From the NCBI GenBank assembly GCA_001643675.2, contig LSRY02000006.1, forward strand, positions 1,676,501 through 1,740,500: DNA of 64,000 nucleotides, in the 5' to 3' direction. The notes beneath the pieces were generated by a model, which saw only the letters and a list, made by a program, of their open reading frames with translations, was not told where the DNA came from and did no database searches. The position numbers and the translations under genes are program-made. Positions 36,438 to 47,407 of the stretch are shown here, piece after piece. Position 1 is the first letter of the stretch. Every line of letters starts with the position of its first letter. Origin of the DNA: Monocercomonoides exilis. Taxonomy: Eukaryota; Preaxostyla; Oxymonadida; Polymastigidae.

Positions 36438-38868
36438 ATGATAAAAAAAAAAACAGAAAATTCGAAGTTACAGATAAATACATTTAGCGCAGTATCTTAT
36501 GTGTGTGAATTGGTAAATAAATACTATTTTCCTGGGCAAGAACCTGAAAAATGGAGGAAAGCAAAAATGAATGAAGGAGATGTTTATTTTTTTCTTTTTA
36601 TTGATGATTCTTCATTGAATTGTAATTAAAAGCCAATTTTTATGTTAGACACTTTGTGCGTACTGTGCTATCATTTAATTTGTCCGACTTTTAGAAAGGA
36701 TGAAATTTTGACGATGTTTTCTCGCGATTTATCAACATCAATTATGAAGCATGATTTTGCTGCGTACGTGTTGGGAATATTTGCATTTCCAAGCCTTCAT
36801 CTTTTAAAGTATTTGTGCGCTCGAGCTTATTTGATTGCAATTGCTTGGACAATTGGAAAACTTAATACCTTTGACGTGGATAGGCAAATCTCAAAAATTG
36901 AATGTAGTTCCAATGAGAATGAGTTAGACATTGAAAGTCTTACATTTCTTCCGCAATCTATGAAGCAATTACTCTTAGCAGCAAAATTAAAGGAAGAGGA
37001 GATTATTAAAGAGTTATCTCCAGCAATAGAAAGAATTGAAGATTCGGCTTTTTTGCCTCAATCCCACTTTATTCATCATCTCTTAGGGAAAATAAATCGA
37101 AGCATAAATAGAATTATGCAATTAAATTGCGATCAAATTCTGAATATTGGGCAAACAGCTAGAGTACAAGAAAAAAGACGAAAACAAATTCAATCTGGTA
37201 AGCATGTTCATAATCAAGGCGAATCACAAAGCCAAACGACAACAGCAAGCATTTCTTCTTCTTCTTCTTCTTCTTCAGCTTCTTCTTTAGCAGCAACAAC
37301 TGCAACATCCGATACAACTCAGAATACCTTGCTGAGTGCTTCTTCTGCATTCAAGCAGGCTTTGAACGAATATGTTTTGTGCTCAGCCAACCCCATCACG
37401 CTGACTCCAGGAGATTTGCAGATTCTGAGAACGCCAGCACTTCTGGAGAAGCGAGTGAGAAGGAAAGAGAAAGAGACTGAGCAGAAAGAAGAATCGGTGA
37501 ATAAGGAGCAGCTGGAGCGAGATTTCTGGGTGTGGATGGAGTCTGTTGTGGAGAAAGAGACGGGAATATGCCCAGGCGAAGGATTGAGAGAGGCCGAAAG
37601 AGAGATGGAGAAAGAGCAGGAAAGGATCAGGCGAAGGAGGGAGCAGATCAGCTCGTGGGACGAAGAATCGCAAGAAAAGGGTGTTTTGGAAGCAGCAGCA
37701 GAAATGAAGGAGGACAAGGCGGAGAATGATGCAAAAGAAGATTTTAGAGCTTCTGCTGTTCGTTTTGTTGAGGAAGCAGGAGATAGGGCAAATGCAACGT
37801 TGAAGCAGGCCAAGCAGCTGGTTGAAATGATATGCGGAACAAAGGGAATTACAGAGACTTCTGTGAATGCTGTCACAAAACAGCTTAATGCGATGGTTAA
37901 TAAAATTGTTGAAGAGATTGAAAAAACCAGAAGACGCTATTCGATTGCGGAGCTTGCGCAGATGGACAGGCAAAGCAGAGGTGCTTCAAAAAGAAGCGGC
38001 GGATGGAGTGGGAGTGGCAGTGACCCAGACGACAATGCACAATATGAGCCAATTCCACTGGAAGAGACATACCAAGCGACGTTTGAAAACAGCGCGGAGG
38101 AAATAAAGGCATATGCAGATGCGATGAAGAGGCAATGTGTTGTGAAGAGGGAGCATTGGAAGGATCAGGATGTGCACTCAGCAGCTTCTGGGGCAAAGAA
38201 AACTTCTCTTTCGATCAATTATCGTTTGAAGACATCTTCTTTTTATTCTTTTTTTTACAAATAATTTTTTTTAAATTTTGTAAAATAATTTTTTCTTAAT
38301 TTAAAAATTAAAAAAATATATTGTTCTTTTTGAAACAGCACCGATGGTGACTGAAGAAGAACTGGTTCGAGTGGAATCATCACTTCGTAAATTTCATGGG
38401 ATGCTTCTGCAGCGCACAATGCCTGTCTATCGCATGATGAACACGTCATTGGCAGGGTGGGTGTCTGCCTCAGCTGCCATCTCGCGCCTTTCTGCGGCTC
38501 AAATGCTCAGCGAACAGGAGAAGTCAAAGGCGCTGGTTGTTCGCAAGCAAAATGCTGCTCCTTTTGTGCTGGTGTGGAAGAATACACGATGTGATGGTAT
38601 GTCTCTGAGGCAGAAGGCTGCTCAAAGAGCGAAACTGATTGAGGAGGAAGGCGAACGGAGGAAAGAAGAAATGAAAGAGGAGAAGAGAACAAGATTGAGG
38701 CAGAGAATGGAAATGAGAGAGAAAAAAAGAAAAGATAAGGAAAGAGAACTCGAAGAACGAATATTGAGAGGGGAGACGGAACTTGTGAAGAAGAAATCAG
38801 CTAGAACCCATGCAATGGTTGCTAAATGGTTTGGAAAAGACGACTCTCAAACAGGAAATTTGACTTGA
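36438..38868 (+). CDS. Putative augmin subunit HAUS6-like protein with coiled-coil body
   Basis: At least three exons. The first ends KAKMNEGD and joins in phase to PIFMLDTLCVLCYHLICPTF. After the 1.6-kb exon, SINYP joins in phase to PMVTEEELVRVESSLRKF, ending TGA 38868. The N-terminal region (TFSAVSYVCELVNKYYFPGQ, then CPTFRKDEILTMFSRDLSTS and FAFPSLHLLKYLCARAYLIA) matches the order and hydrophobic pattern of the HAUS6 N-terminal domain as I know it (a phenylalanine-rich repeat region, a P-x-F-x-x-x-x-x-x-F-R block, then the helix around LLKYL). The remainder is Ser-rich linkers and coiled coils. Augmin nucleates branched spindle microtubules. The match is by eye and moderate. The exact start is unsure; bases 38910-39020 may be a further 3' exon. 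Confidence 0.45.
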
Positions 38869-39385
38869 AAATGGATATGAAGCGAATCATATTTTGTCTT
38901 ATTTCCAGCAAAAGATGCTGTTTATTCAGAAGATGAAAAGGTATCTGAAAAGAAGAGCAAAAGACACCGCAAAATGAAAAACAGCAAATGGTTGTTACCA
39001 GTGATTTACCACAACTGAAATTATTATTTTTATTATTTGTATTTTTATGTGATATATTTTTGCCTTTATTCCACTTTTCTTCAGTAAGCCATAATTATAT
39101 TTTTAATAAAACAATTAAAGGAAAGAATCGGAAAGAGGTTTCTTTTTATTGTTTTGTAGTGATTGAATTAATTGCATAAATTTGCATTTGCATTACCATG
39201 ATTTAAGACAAAGCTTTTTTGAAGCTGAGAATTCACATTATTGTTTGCTTTTTTTTATTTTGATAATTTTTTATATTGTGTATGTTTCTTCTCTACAAAT
39301 GCAATATTCATCAAATGACTTATTCTTAATTTATATTATCGTTGTACGTTAATTAATTATACTTTACATGATGAAATAAGCTTCA
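38869..39385. other. Intergenic, possible extra 3' exon of the upstream gene
   Basis: Bases 38910-39017 read AKDAVYSEDEKVSEKKSKRH and then KMKNSKWLLPVIYHN and stop, right after a TTTCCAG acceptor-like sequence, so they look like a terminal exon. I could not find a donor in the right phase before the stop at 38868. The rest is AT-rich with no gene seen. Confidence 0.4.
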
Positions 39386-42300
39386 ATGCGTGCATTTGCT
39401 TCACACGCTTCAAACAAGCAAAAGGAAAATAGTTTCACAATTAAAGATCAACCATCTGAATTACCTTTAATTGAAAAGTCACTTACACCCACAAAATTTT
39501 CTTGGCCTTATGGAGCTGTGAAAACAGTATTTATTACAGGATCTTTTAATAACTGGAAGTCAAAACTTCCATTGTCTGCAGAGCAATCACAGGATGATAT
39601 TATTGGGCCTTTACCTATTGATGAAGTGAGAGCAGATATACCCAAAGATATCCTTGATTTTTTAACGAAAGAAAGAATGAAGAATCATGGGCAGGTTCGT
39701 AGTTGGAGAAGAACCTGGTCGGTAACTATTCCGCTTCCTTACGGACAGCACTATTACAAATTTGTTGTTGATGGACGATGGAGACATGATCCTGAGCAGC
39801 CGTTTGGGATGGACTTAAAAGGTTCAATTGTAAATACAATTGTTATTCCACAAGATTCTTTGGAAAATCAAAGCAAAATAAATGATTCCGTCTTATCAAT
39901 TGCAAAAGGGAGCGCACAAAGGATGAAGAATTCGCCAAAAAAAGTGTCACAGAATGTTTCGTCAATATCCGCATCTTCTGACATAAATGATAATCGCACC
40001 ATTGCTCAAACACTGCCAATTCTAAGTTCAAAGCCCTTTGATGGTGTCGAAATGACTCTCAGTTCGACAGTCTTGGGTAAGCAAAGAGAGATAGCATTTG
40101 AATCGATACATGATCAACCTTTTCAAAACACTTCTTATGAAGATGAAACGCAAATTTTATCTTCTTCTGATATCAAAAAATTACATCATTCACCTGAAAA
40201 CATGCATGGATCCTTAGAAAACAGAGCAATTGATTCAAAAATCTCAGAAGCTCAATTAAATGCTAACAGCTGCCCATTTTCTGCTCAAAAGAAATCGGAA
40301 GCATTGCGTAAAAGAAAGTTGAATCGAATTTTGACAAAGTTTGTAATTTTGCCTGAGAACGATTGCCAAATAAAGACACTCAAGCAAACATTTCAAAAGC
40401 AGGCAGAGATCCAATTGGACTCTTATGTCAGTGATAAAGATGTGTATGTGGAACCTTTATTTCAAGACCTGCAGCCGTCATTGAGTACAGTCGATGATCT
40501 TTTGCAATTATCATCAAAGACATTAGAATACATAGCCAATCCTTATAATCCGCATCATGGACATACACACAACGCAGCTCGCTACAAAGATGCACAATAT
40601 ATCAACACTCAAAAGAGCGATGTTTCTGAAAAAGTATATTCTTTTAATTTTTCTGGTGAGACTCCTCTTTTGTCCTCGGCACAGTCCGAAAAAGAGCTGA
40701 AGTCGTTGTCGCCAATTCTCCAACGAGTTTCCTCTTCTATTTCTTTGTCTTCTGATGCTTCGTCTGTGTGCTTGTGTGATGAAGACAGAGCAATGCATTC
40801 TTATCAGCTCTTTTCTCCGCTGCCTGATCTCGTCCCTCCATCTCCGTCTGTGATGTCACGTGCAGTATCCACATCATCTCTTCTGTCAGATTTTGATGTT
40901 CCTTGTTCTTCAGAGCTTGCATCTCAGGACTCGACAGTGTCACTACCGCCTGTTCAGGTGTGTGGTTCTTCTGCATCGGACTCTAGCTCTCCTTCGTCTT
41001 TGTTTCTGACTTCTGCTTCTTCGACTGCATCGCTGCCTTCTCTGTTGTCTATTCCAAGCTCCTCAAAAAAGGCCCATCAAAGCAACACCCAAACACTTAA
41101 AAGCTTAGAAATGCAAATAAATCTGAGACGGAAGATGCTGAAGATACACCGTTATTGCAGAGAGCATGTGCCTCGCTCGCCATCTCTTCCCTTTTATGCA
41201 CGACCTGCTCCTTCGCCGTATCAGCAGAGCAACTTTAATCACATCGTTCCCTCAAAGTCGACGTTTGAAAAATACGCACTTCCCGAGCTTCTTCCAGATG
41301 TGCTCTCCACACACATTCTTGACTACCCGCGCCAACAGGGAATAGAAATGGAGCTGCTGCCGTTGATGAATCATGTTCTTGTCAGCCATTTCTTCCATGC
41401 TGTTCAGAACAAGCCTGGTTGGGACGCCAAAAAGAAAAAGATGATGGAATCTCGAAGAAGGAAAAAGAGAGTGGTGAAAAAGAAGAAGAAACTGAAGATT
41501 TGTAGTGATGCTGAAAACGTATATAACAGCACATTTATGAAAGGAAAAGAAGCTGCTTTAAATCAAAAGAGTGAAAGTGTCCGATATATTAATGTATTTG
41601 GTTGTTATACCGTTGAAAATGGAAAAGCGAAAAATTCAACCGAAGTCACAGTTGCTTGCGATGAATATGAAGAAGAATATGAGGAGGAAATAGAAGAATA
41701 CGAAAGCGATGGAGAGGAAGACGAGGAGTCTCTGAGAATTGGGCAACGAACAGCAAGTGGACTGACTGTCTCAATTGAGAGGTCGCTATCGAATTTTGAT
41801 CAGAGTGGGATGAAAACGCTTTTCAAGAACTATGGGAGTTCACGCGGCAGAAGAGGAAACTCGTTCTCAGAGTATCAGGATGTCATCAAGAATGCTGTAA
41901 AGGGAGAAGATGAAAGGAGTTCTAATTCTCAAAAGCACTCTCGAAATAATGAATTTGATAAGACGCTGTATGCTCAGATTCTGAGGAACAGAAAGAAATC
42001 GAAGCTGTTGGAAGACCAAACGGCGAAGGAAACTGCAGATAAAAGCGAGGCAAAGAAGGAACAAGAAAAAGCTGCTTCAATTGCTCTGAATTCCGAGCAA
42101 GCAGGTACCACTGAATCTTCAGTGGATTCATCATTGAAAAAAGACGAGCTGATGAGAAATTCTTCAAAAGGAAATTTAATAGCAGATACAACTCCGAACG
42201 ATGGAGAAGAAGGGAGCATTCACACTGAAGGCAATACAACAAAATTTGAGACAAAGAAAGATCAGGTGCTAAGCCAATCTGAAGAATATTCAAAGAAGGA

Positions 42301-43405
42301 AAGTTGTCCTTCTGAACAGATGGAAACATTGGATAGCGCAATTCCAGATATGAAAAAAGCGATGTCTCTTGAAGAAGCCATTGATCCCATGAAAATGATT
42401 CCATCTTCTAGTCAGCAGAAATATAATTGCGAAAGCATATCTTCTAACTTTGATTGTACTCCAACTAACTCTTTATGTAACACACCTCCAACTGTAAATA
42501 CAAATGCTTTATCTTTATCTTCTTCTTCCAAGCATTGCACTTTGACTGAAGGTTCTGTTTTGTCAGCAGTTGAAGCAGCAGAAGCGATTTCAGCTACCAT
42601 TTCGTTTACTCCACTTGAAATATCAAATACTTCATCTTCTTTGTCGTCTTCTTCTGCTGCTTCTCAGATAGATCCCAAATACATAAGCCAGTTGAATCTT
42701 TCTCCCAGAACTGTGCCTCAAATATCAGACATTCGTTTGTCCTCTTCTGTTAAGCCTCTGCCTCAGCAGAGCTTGTTCAGTATTTCGTCTCCTTTGTCTT
42801 CTTCGAGCAGCCAGCATGCCCCGTTCCCAGAGCAGCCACAGTTTTTGAAAGCTTCCAAATATCAGAAGAACACTGGCTGTTTTGGTTCTGCTTCTGAAAT
42901 ACGTTCAAGGAACAAGCAGTCGATGCATAAGCATACTTCATCTGCCTCTTCTTCTCTTTCTTCTTCTTCTTTGTTCACCTTGAGCAGTCCTCTTTCATCT
43001 GCCTTGAAAACTCCAACAAAACAGTCTCTTCCATCGTCTGCATCTCTTGCCTCTCCAGCAACTTTTGCAGCATCTTCGCTTTTAAGTTCTCCGAGTAAAT
43101 CTTCTTTAGAAGTGAATTTGGCACCTTTATCCGAACTGCTTTCTTTGTTTGCAGCTGATTGCATTCAGAGCCCTGCGCAGATTTTTTGTGTTGTCAGCAA
43201 TTACAGGCGGAAAGGGACAGCAATTATGCTTTATGCTCCTCCCCCTTTTACGCATCTTCAGGAAGACAAAGCATCTGCCATCTCTGCTGCTGTAAGAAAA
43301 TTGCTAAAAATTCCGAGTGATGAAAAAAAAGGAGCAAAAAGAAAACTCAAATTATCACAACAGAAGCTGTTTGTCAATGAAGGGGAAATGAATGAGGCTT
43401 CATGA
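39386..43405 (+). CDS. PRKAB: AMPK beta subunit, greatly expanded (CBM48 plus split C-terminal domain)
   Basis: Single exon, ATG 39386 to TGA 43405, 1,339 residues; ordinary beta subunits have about 270. Residues 38-155 are a CBM48 glycogen-binding domain: FSWPYGAVKTVFITGSFNNW, then WSVTIPLPYGQHYYKFVVDG, RWRHDPEQPFGMDLKGSIVN; a 40-residue loop (68-107) interrupts it. After a long Ser-rich linker, residues about 629-666 (LPELLPDVLSTHILDYP, then LLPLMNHVLVSHFFHAV) match the first half of the AMPKBI/ASC domain that binds alpha and gamma subunits. The final strands of that domain appear only at residues about 1262-1285 (QIFCVVSNYRRKGTAIMLY, then APPPF). The roughly 600 residues between are basic, acidic and Ser-rich low-complexity sequence. 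Heterotrimer assembly would require the insert to loop out. Confidence 0.75.
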   Translation: MRAFASHASNKQKENSFTIKDQPSELPLIEKSLTPTKFSWPYGAVKTVFITGSFNNWKSKLPLSAEQSQDDIIGPLPIDEVRADIPKDILDFLTKERMKNHGQVRSWRRTWSVTIPLPYGQHYYKFVVDGRWRHDPEQPFGMDLKGSIVNTIVIPQDSLENQSKINDSVLSIAKGSAQRMKNSPKKVSQNVSSISASSDINDNRTIAQTLPILSSKPFDGVEMTLSSTVLGKQREIAFESIHDQPFQNTSYEDETQILSSSDIKKLHHSPENMHGSLENRAIDSKISEAQLNANSCPFSAQKKSEALRKRKLNRILTKFVILPENDCQIKTLKQTFQKQAEIQLDSYVSDKDVYVEPLFQDLQPSLSTVDDLLQLSSKTLEYIANPYNPHHGHTHNAARYKDAQYINTQKSDVSEKVYSFNFSGETPLLSSAQSEKELKSLSPILQRVSSSISLSSDASSVCLCDEDRAMHSYQLFSPLPDLVPPSPSVMSRAVSTSSLLSDFDVPCSSELASQDSTVSLPPVQVCGSSASDSSSPSSLFLTSASSTASLPSLLSIPSSSKKAHQSNTQTLKSLEMQINLRRKMLKIHRYCREHVPRSPSLPFYARPAPSPYQQSNFNHIVPSKSTFEKYALPELLPDVLSTHILDYPRQQGIEMELLPLMNHVLVSHFFHAVQNKPGWDAKKKKMMESRRRKKRVVKKKKKLKICSDAENVYNSTFMKGKEAALNQKSESVRYINVFGCYTVENGKAKNSTEVTVACDEYEEEYEEEIEEYESDGEEDEESLRIGQRTASGLTVSIERSLSNFDQSGMKTLFKNYGSSRGRRGNSFSEYQDVIKNAVKGEDERSSNSQKHSRNNEFDKTLYAQILRNRKKSKLLEDQTAKETADKSEAKKEQEKAASIALNSEQAGTTESSVDSSLKKDELMRNSSKGNLIADTTPNDGEEGSIHTEGNTTKFETKKDQVLSQSEEYSKKESCPSEQMETLDSAIPDMKKAMSLEEAIDPMKMIPSSSQQKYNCESISSNFDCTPTNSLCNTPPTVNTNALSLSSSSKHCTLTEGSVLSAVEAAEAISATISFTPLEISNTSSSLSSSSAASQIDPKYISQLNLSPRTVPQISDIRLSSSVKPLPQQSLFSISSPLSSSSSQHAPFPEQPQFLKASKYQKNTGCFGSASEIRSRNKQSMHKHTSSASSSLSSSSLFTLSSPLSSALKTPTKQSLPSSASLASPATFAASSLLSSPSKSSLEVNLAPLSELLSLFAADCIQSPAQIFCVVSNYRRKGTAIMLYAPPPFTHLQEDKASAISAAVRKLLKIPSDEKKGAKRKLKLSQQKLFVNEGEMNEAS

Positions 43406-44949
43406 AGTTAGATATACGAGCTTTGGATATCTGAGGAAACTTTTTGCGTCTTTTTTCATGTTTATTCATTTTTTCGTTTTAACTTAATTTTCGATGCCAA
43501 TTGTGCGTACTTAAATTTGTAATATAATGTTATTATTTTTAAAGCCATCAATGTTTCAATTCAAATATTTATTTTTTCAGAGATATGTTTATGTAGATTA
43601 TTTATCAGCAAATCTTGCATTTTTTTTTAAATAGGGTGGTTTTTTTATCCGGACAATTTTTTTTATCCGGACATTTTTTTTAGTTGGCGTTTCTCAATAA
43701 ATAAAAACTGAAAATAGAAATAGCATATTGAACCAGGTTTGAATATGTATTAAACGTTCATACAAAAAAAAAATTATTGTCAATTTTTGTTTTTGATGAA
43801 GATCTTGTGAATTTTTAATTTATTTTTGATCATTTGTTTTGTCCATTTTGGACTATCTTTCTTTTTTTGTTTATTTTTAACTACAAGGCCATGAAGCACA
43901 CACAATGAAGTTTTATTATTCCTAATGTTTTATGTTTTTTCCTATTTTTTCAGGAGTTTTTCGAATTTCATTGTTTTTGAAGAAAATTTTATAAAACTGA
44001 AAATTTTGAATAATACGACATTTGTAAGATATTTTTAATGATGTGCATGAAAAGGAAAATACTTTTAGGAAGTCTTTATTTGGTTATAACTTTGTGAAGT
44101 ATTGTTGCAATAGTTGTATCAATCAGTTTTTGATTATTCCTTATTTGTTCATTTCATTTTTGTTTCAATTTAATATGACTAACAAATGAAATATGTAATG
44201 TATTTTAATCTTTTAAACATGGCACGTTATAATATTAGTCGTAAAATACAACAACAGATTAGAAATTTTCAGTTTTTCATGATTTTTGTCAAAAACGATG
44301 AAATGCGAAAAACTCCTGAAAAAATAGGAAAAAACATAAAACATTAGGAATAATAAAACTTCATTGTGTGTGCTTCATGGCCTTGTAGTTAAAAATAAAC
44401 AAAAAAAGAAAGATAGTCCAAAATGGACAAAACAAATGATCAAAAATAAATTAAAAATTCACAAGATCTTCATCAAAAACAAAAATTGACAATAATTTTT
44501 TTTTTGTATGAACGTTTAATACATATTCAAACCTGGTTCAATATGCTATTTCTATTTTCAGTTTTTATTTATTGAGAAACGCCAACTAAAAAAAATGTCC
44601 GGATAAAAAAAATTGTCCGGATTAAAAAACCGCCCTAGAGTTTAAAAACAATTTCAAAATAAGAACTTAAAATATTAAAGCACATTTCTGGCATTTTATT
44701 AAAAAAAATCTGAAAATCTCTTCTTGGATGTGAATGTTTTTGAAAAAAAGCAAAAACAAAATATATTCGATATTTTGTATGTTATTATTTTAAAATTTTG
44801 ATTGAAAAACTGCCAAAAATATATAAAAACTATCATTGCTTTAAGTGATTTTATCCAAGGTGCAAATGATTGCTCTTTAGAAAAATTCGATTGTTACGCA
44901 ATTTTTTAGAATAGCATTGTTTGATAAACGAAATAAAAATCGAAATGTA
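43406..44949. other. Intergenic region dominated by a foldback element
   Basis: This region lies between the stop codons of the AMPK beta gene (+) and the SNARE gene (-). It is largely filled by the TA-flanked inverted-repeat element at 43634-44635. The remaining flanks are AT-rich with no gene seen. Confidence 0.6.
43634..44635. mobile_element. TA-flanked foldback/MITE-like element, about 1 kb
   Basis: The element begins GGGTGGTTTTTTTATCCGG and ends with the near-complement GGATTAAAAAACCGCCC. It is bordered by TA on both sides (43632-43633 and 44636-44637), a Tc1/mariner/pogo-type target duplication. The arms (about 43634-44010 and 44260-44635) match with only a few substitutions. The central ~250 bases are unpaired. 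A subterminal motif, ATCCGGACA followed by T-rich sequence, occurs twice in tandem near each end. No open frame resembles a transposase, so it is non-autonomous. Confidence 0.88.
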
Positions 44950-45340
44950 TTATAATTTTAATTTAAAGAAAAAGAACCAAATAAGAAAACAAATTGTGAA
45001 AACGAAAACAATTAGCATTTTGATTGTACTTTCAGGATTTTCCTTGATAAAGTTTGCTATATTTTTTGTTGATGAAGAAAGTTGTCCGGCGGCTTTACTC
45101 ATTGATTCTTTCATTTGTTCGAGAATTCCTTGCTGGACCTGAACCTCATCATTTATTTGCTTTGTTTTCTAAATATAATCATTTAATGAACCGATGTTGG
45201 TGAACCGTTTTTAATACATTTAAACATAATAAACAAACATTTTTAATTTCTCGTGCTGTATTTATCATCCTTTGAATCGTTTCTTCGTCATCTTGAAAAC
45301 TTTCTTCATCTTCAGCGTGACGTCGATGCTCTGGCTGCAT
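44950..45340 (-). CDS. Small tail-anchored Q-SNARE
   Basis: Two exons, both too short to stand out as open frames. Exon 1 from ATG 45340: MQPEHRRHAEDEESFQDDEE, then TIQRMINTAREIKN. A GT-AG intron of about 75 bases joins in phase to KTKQINDEVQVQQGILEQMK, then ESMSKAAGQLSSSTKNIANF, a linker IKENPEST, and a single membrane anchor IKMLIVFVFTICFLIWFFFF followed by KLKL and TAA 44952-44950. Heptad hydrophobics and a central Gln in VQVQQGILEQM fit a SNARE motif with a glutamine zero layer. About 105 residues, the size of Bet1/Qc-type SNAREs. It would act in membrane fusion; which compartment is unknown. It diverges from CTU1 over 105 bp. Confidence 0.72.
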
Positions 45341-45445
45341 GCGATGAATCAATTACAAGTTAATTGAATCGAAAGAAAAATAGGAGACTTGCAATTTTGT
45401 AAAGGTAATGATCATCAAATAAAAATTTTGTGTGAAAGGGTTTCA

Positions 45446-47195
45446 ATGAAATGTGCGAGATGTGGAAGTCCAAGATTTGCTGTAAAACGAATGAGAACAG
45501 GGAATCCTATGTGCAAAGAATGTTTTATGCTTTCTTTTGAAGAAGAAGTGCATCAGACAATAATTGAAGAAAAACTCTTTGAAAAGGGTGAAATTGTTGC
45601 AATAGGCGTTTCAGGAGGGAAAGGCATATATTAATGAATTATTTTATTTTTTATCTTCTTTTTCATATTTTTGTTTGCTTTTTTAACATGTGAATATTCA
45701 AGATTCCACATGTCTTCTTCACATCCTTACAACACTTAATCAGCGTTACAATTATGGACTAGATATACGACTTGTGGCAATTGATGAAGGGATATACGGT
45801 TATCGGGATTTTTCATTGGAGGTTTACATTTTTATGCAATTCTTAAAAGATAAAGTTGTATTTAGTGTGTTAAAGAAAATTCAGAAAAGTATTCTCTTCC
45901 TTTGGTGATACTATCGTTTAAAGACCTTTTTGGTTATACAATGGATGAAATAAACAACATTGTTGGAACAAAAAAGAGTAAATGTTTGAATTGCCCAGCT
46001 GTTCATTTCCTTTTTTAAAGCTTAATATAGGTACTCATTGCGGAATATTCCGAAGAAAAGCACTGGAAATAGGATGTCAACAAATTGGGGCAAATAAAAT
46101 AGCACTTGGGCACAACGCAGACGATTATGCAGAAACTATTCTTATGAATTGTGTGCTTGATTATTTAAGTGAAAATTCATCATGCTTTTTTGAAATTTCT
46201 TTATTTTTTTTTCTTTCTTTTTTTCTTCTTCTTTTTTTTCTTTTTTTTTTTTCTTTTTTTTTTACACTAATTTTCATTTTGATGCGTTGAGACAGTGATG
46301 AGAGGTGATATTCATCGGCTTGAACGAAGTGGAGACATTACCACTGGAAAAGATTTTCTTTCGTCTGAACTGCCAAAATTGCTAAAGTTGAGAGAAGCAA
46401 ATTCAAAAAATGAGAAAGCAGATGAGAAATCTTCGCTGTCTGTTGAAGAATGTGCAAAAGATGCTAATGAAGCATCTGAACCCAATCTTCTTCTGACTTC
46501 TTCAGAAACGAAAGCATCTTCATCAATGCCTCCAACTTTTATTGTTCCAACTTTAAAAGTGAAACCATTTAAATACTCGTATCAAAGAGAAATTGTGTTG
46601 TATTGTCACTTCAAAAAACTAAACTTCTTTTCGGTCGAGTGCACTTACGCTCAGGTAATGATTTATTGTTCTTTTCATTGCATTGACTGAAATTTCATAT
46701 ATTGTTTTGCTTTGTTCTACAAATTTCATCATAAGGCATCATTTCGTGGCTATGCACGACAATTTTTGGTGAAGTTACAAGAAAGTTACCCGATGGTGAT
46801 TGGAAGTGTGCAGAAAATATTTTTGTTATTAAGAAATAAACATTGCTATTTCTGTTGTTTATGTTAAAACAATATTTTCATAATTTTTTTTCTAAAAAAA
46901 AACACACATAAAAAAAAACATTTTTAATCGATCAATAGACATTATTCATAGCAGCTCAATGATGCACGTTTCTTCATCGACACCATCTCAAAAAATGCAA
47001 TTTTGCAGAAATTGCGGATTTATTTCTTCTCAGCAAAAGTGCCAAGCTTGTGTTTTAATAGATGAATTGAAGTCAGAAGAGAAAAGAAAAGAGACAACAT
47101 GTGAAGTTTCTGAAAAGGATGCAAGCGAAGAGCTCACAGCATGTTCAGAAAAGAAGGGATTGGCCGTTCAGAAAGATATGGAAGATATCGTCTGA
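45446..47195 (+). CDS. CTU1: Cytosolic tRNA 2-thiolation protein CTU1 (NCS6)
   Basis: Seven exons by eye. ATG 45446: [20 protein letters not shown], an N-terminal zinc ribbon closed by MCKECF. The PP-loop reads GVSGGK and, after a GC-AG intron, DSTCLLHI. Next come [31 protein letters not shown], and the catalytic CxxC, recovered as [18 protein letters not shown] when the intron starts GTTTGA. Then [33 protein letters not shown], a Ser-rich insert of about 70 residues absent from most homologues, [30 protein letters not shown] and [13 protein letters not shown]-terminal zinc ribbon ([20 protein letters not shown]) precedes a charged tail. With CTU2 the enzyme thiolates wobble uridine of cytosolic tRNAs. 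Confidence 0.9.
45624..45702 (+). other. GC-AG intron in the CTU1 P-loop
   Basis: The conserved PP-loop SGGKDST is split after the first base of the Asp codon. The upstream exon ends GGAGGGAAAG at 45623, and the intron begins GCATAT and ends TTCAAG at 45702. No GT lies nearby that would preserve SGGKDST, so a GC donor is required. Confidence 0.8.
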
Positions 47196-47407
47196 ACATT
47201 GTTTCTCTCATGAGCCGTTTTACCAATCATTCAAATAGCATCCAATTCTGTCCTGTTTTGAAGTCTTTCTTCGTTTCAACAAATGAGTTTGATAGTCCAA
47301 GCGTTGACTTTTCTCTCATTTGCATTTCAAATTTTTTATTCATTTCGTTTGAAAGAAATATACGAAAACGTGCATTTCGAATTATGTAAGTATATTTTAT
47401 TTACAGC

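Noticed and set aside
45976-46028. Apparent loss of the first Cys of the CTU1 CxxC motif (S-T-H-C)
   Set aside because: It arises only if the intron is taken to start at GTAAAT. Starting it at GTTTGA a few bases later keeps phase and restores C-T-H-C, so the motif is intact.
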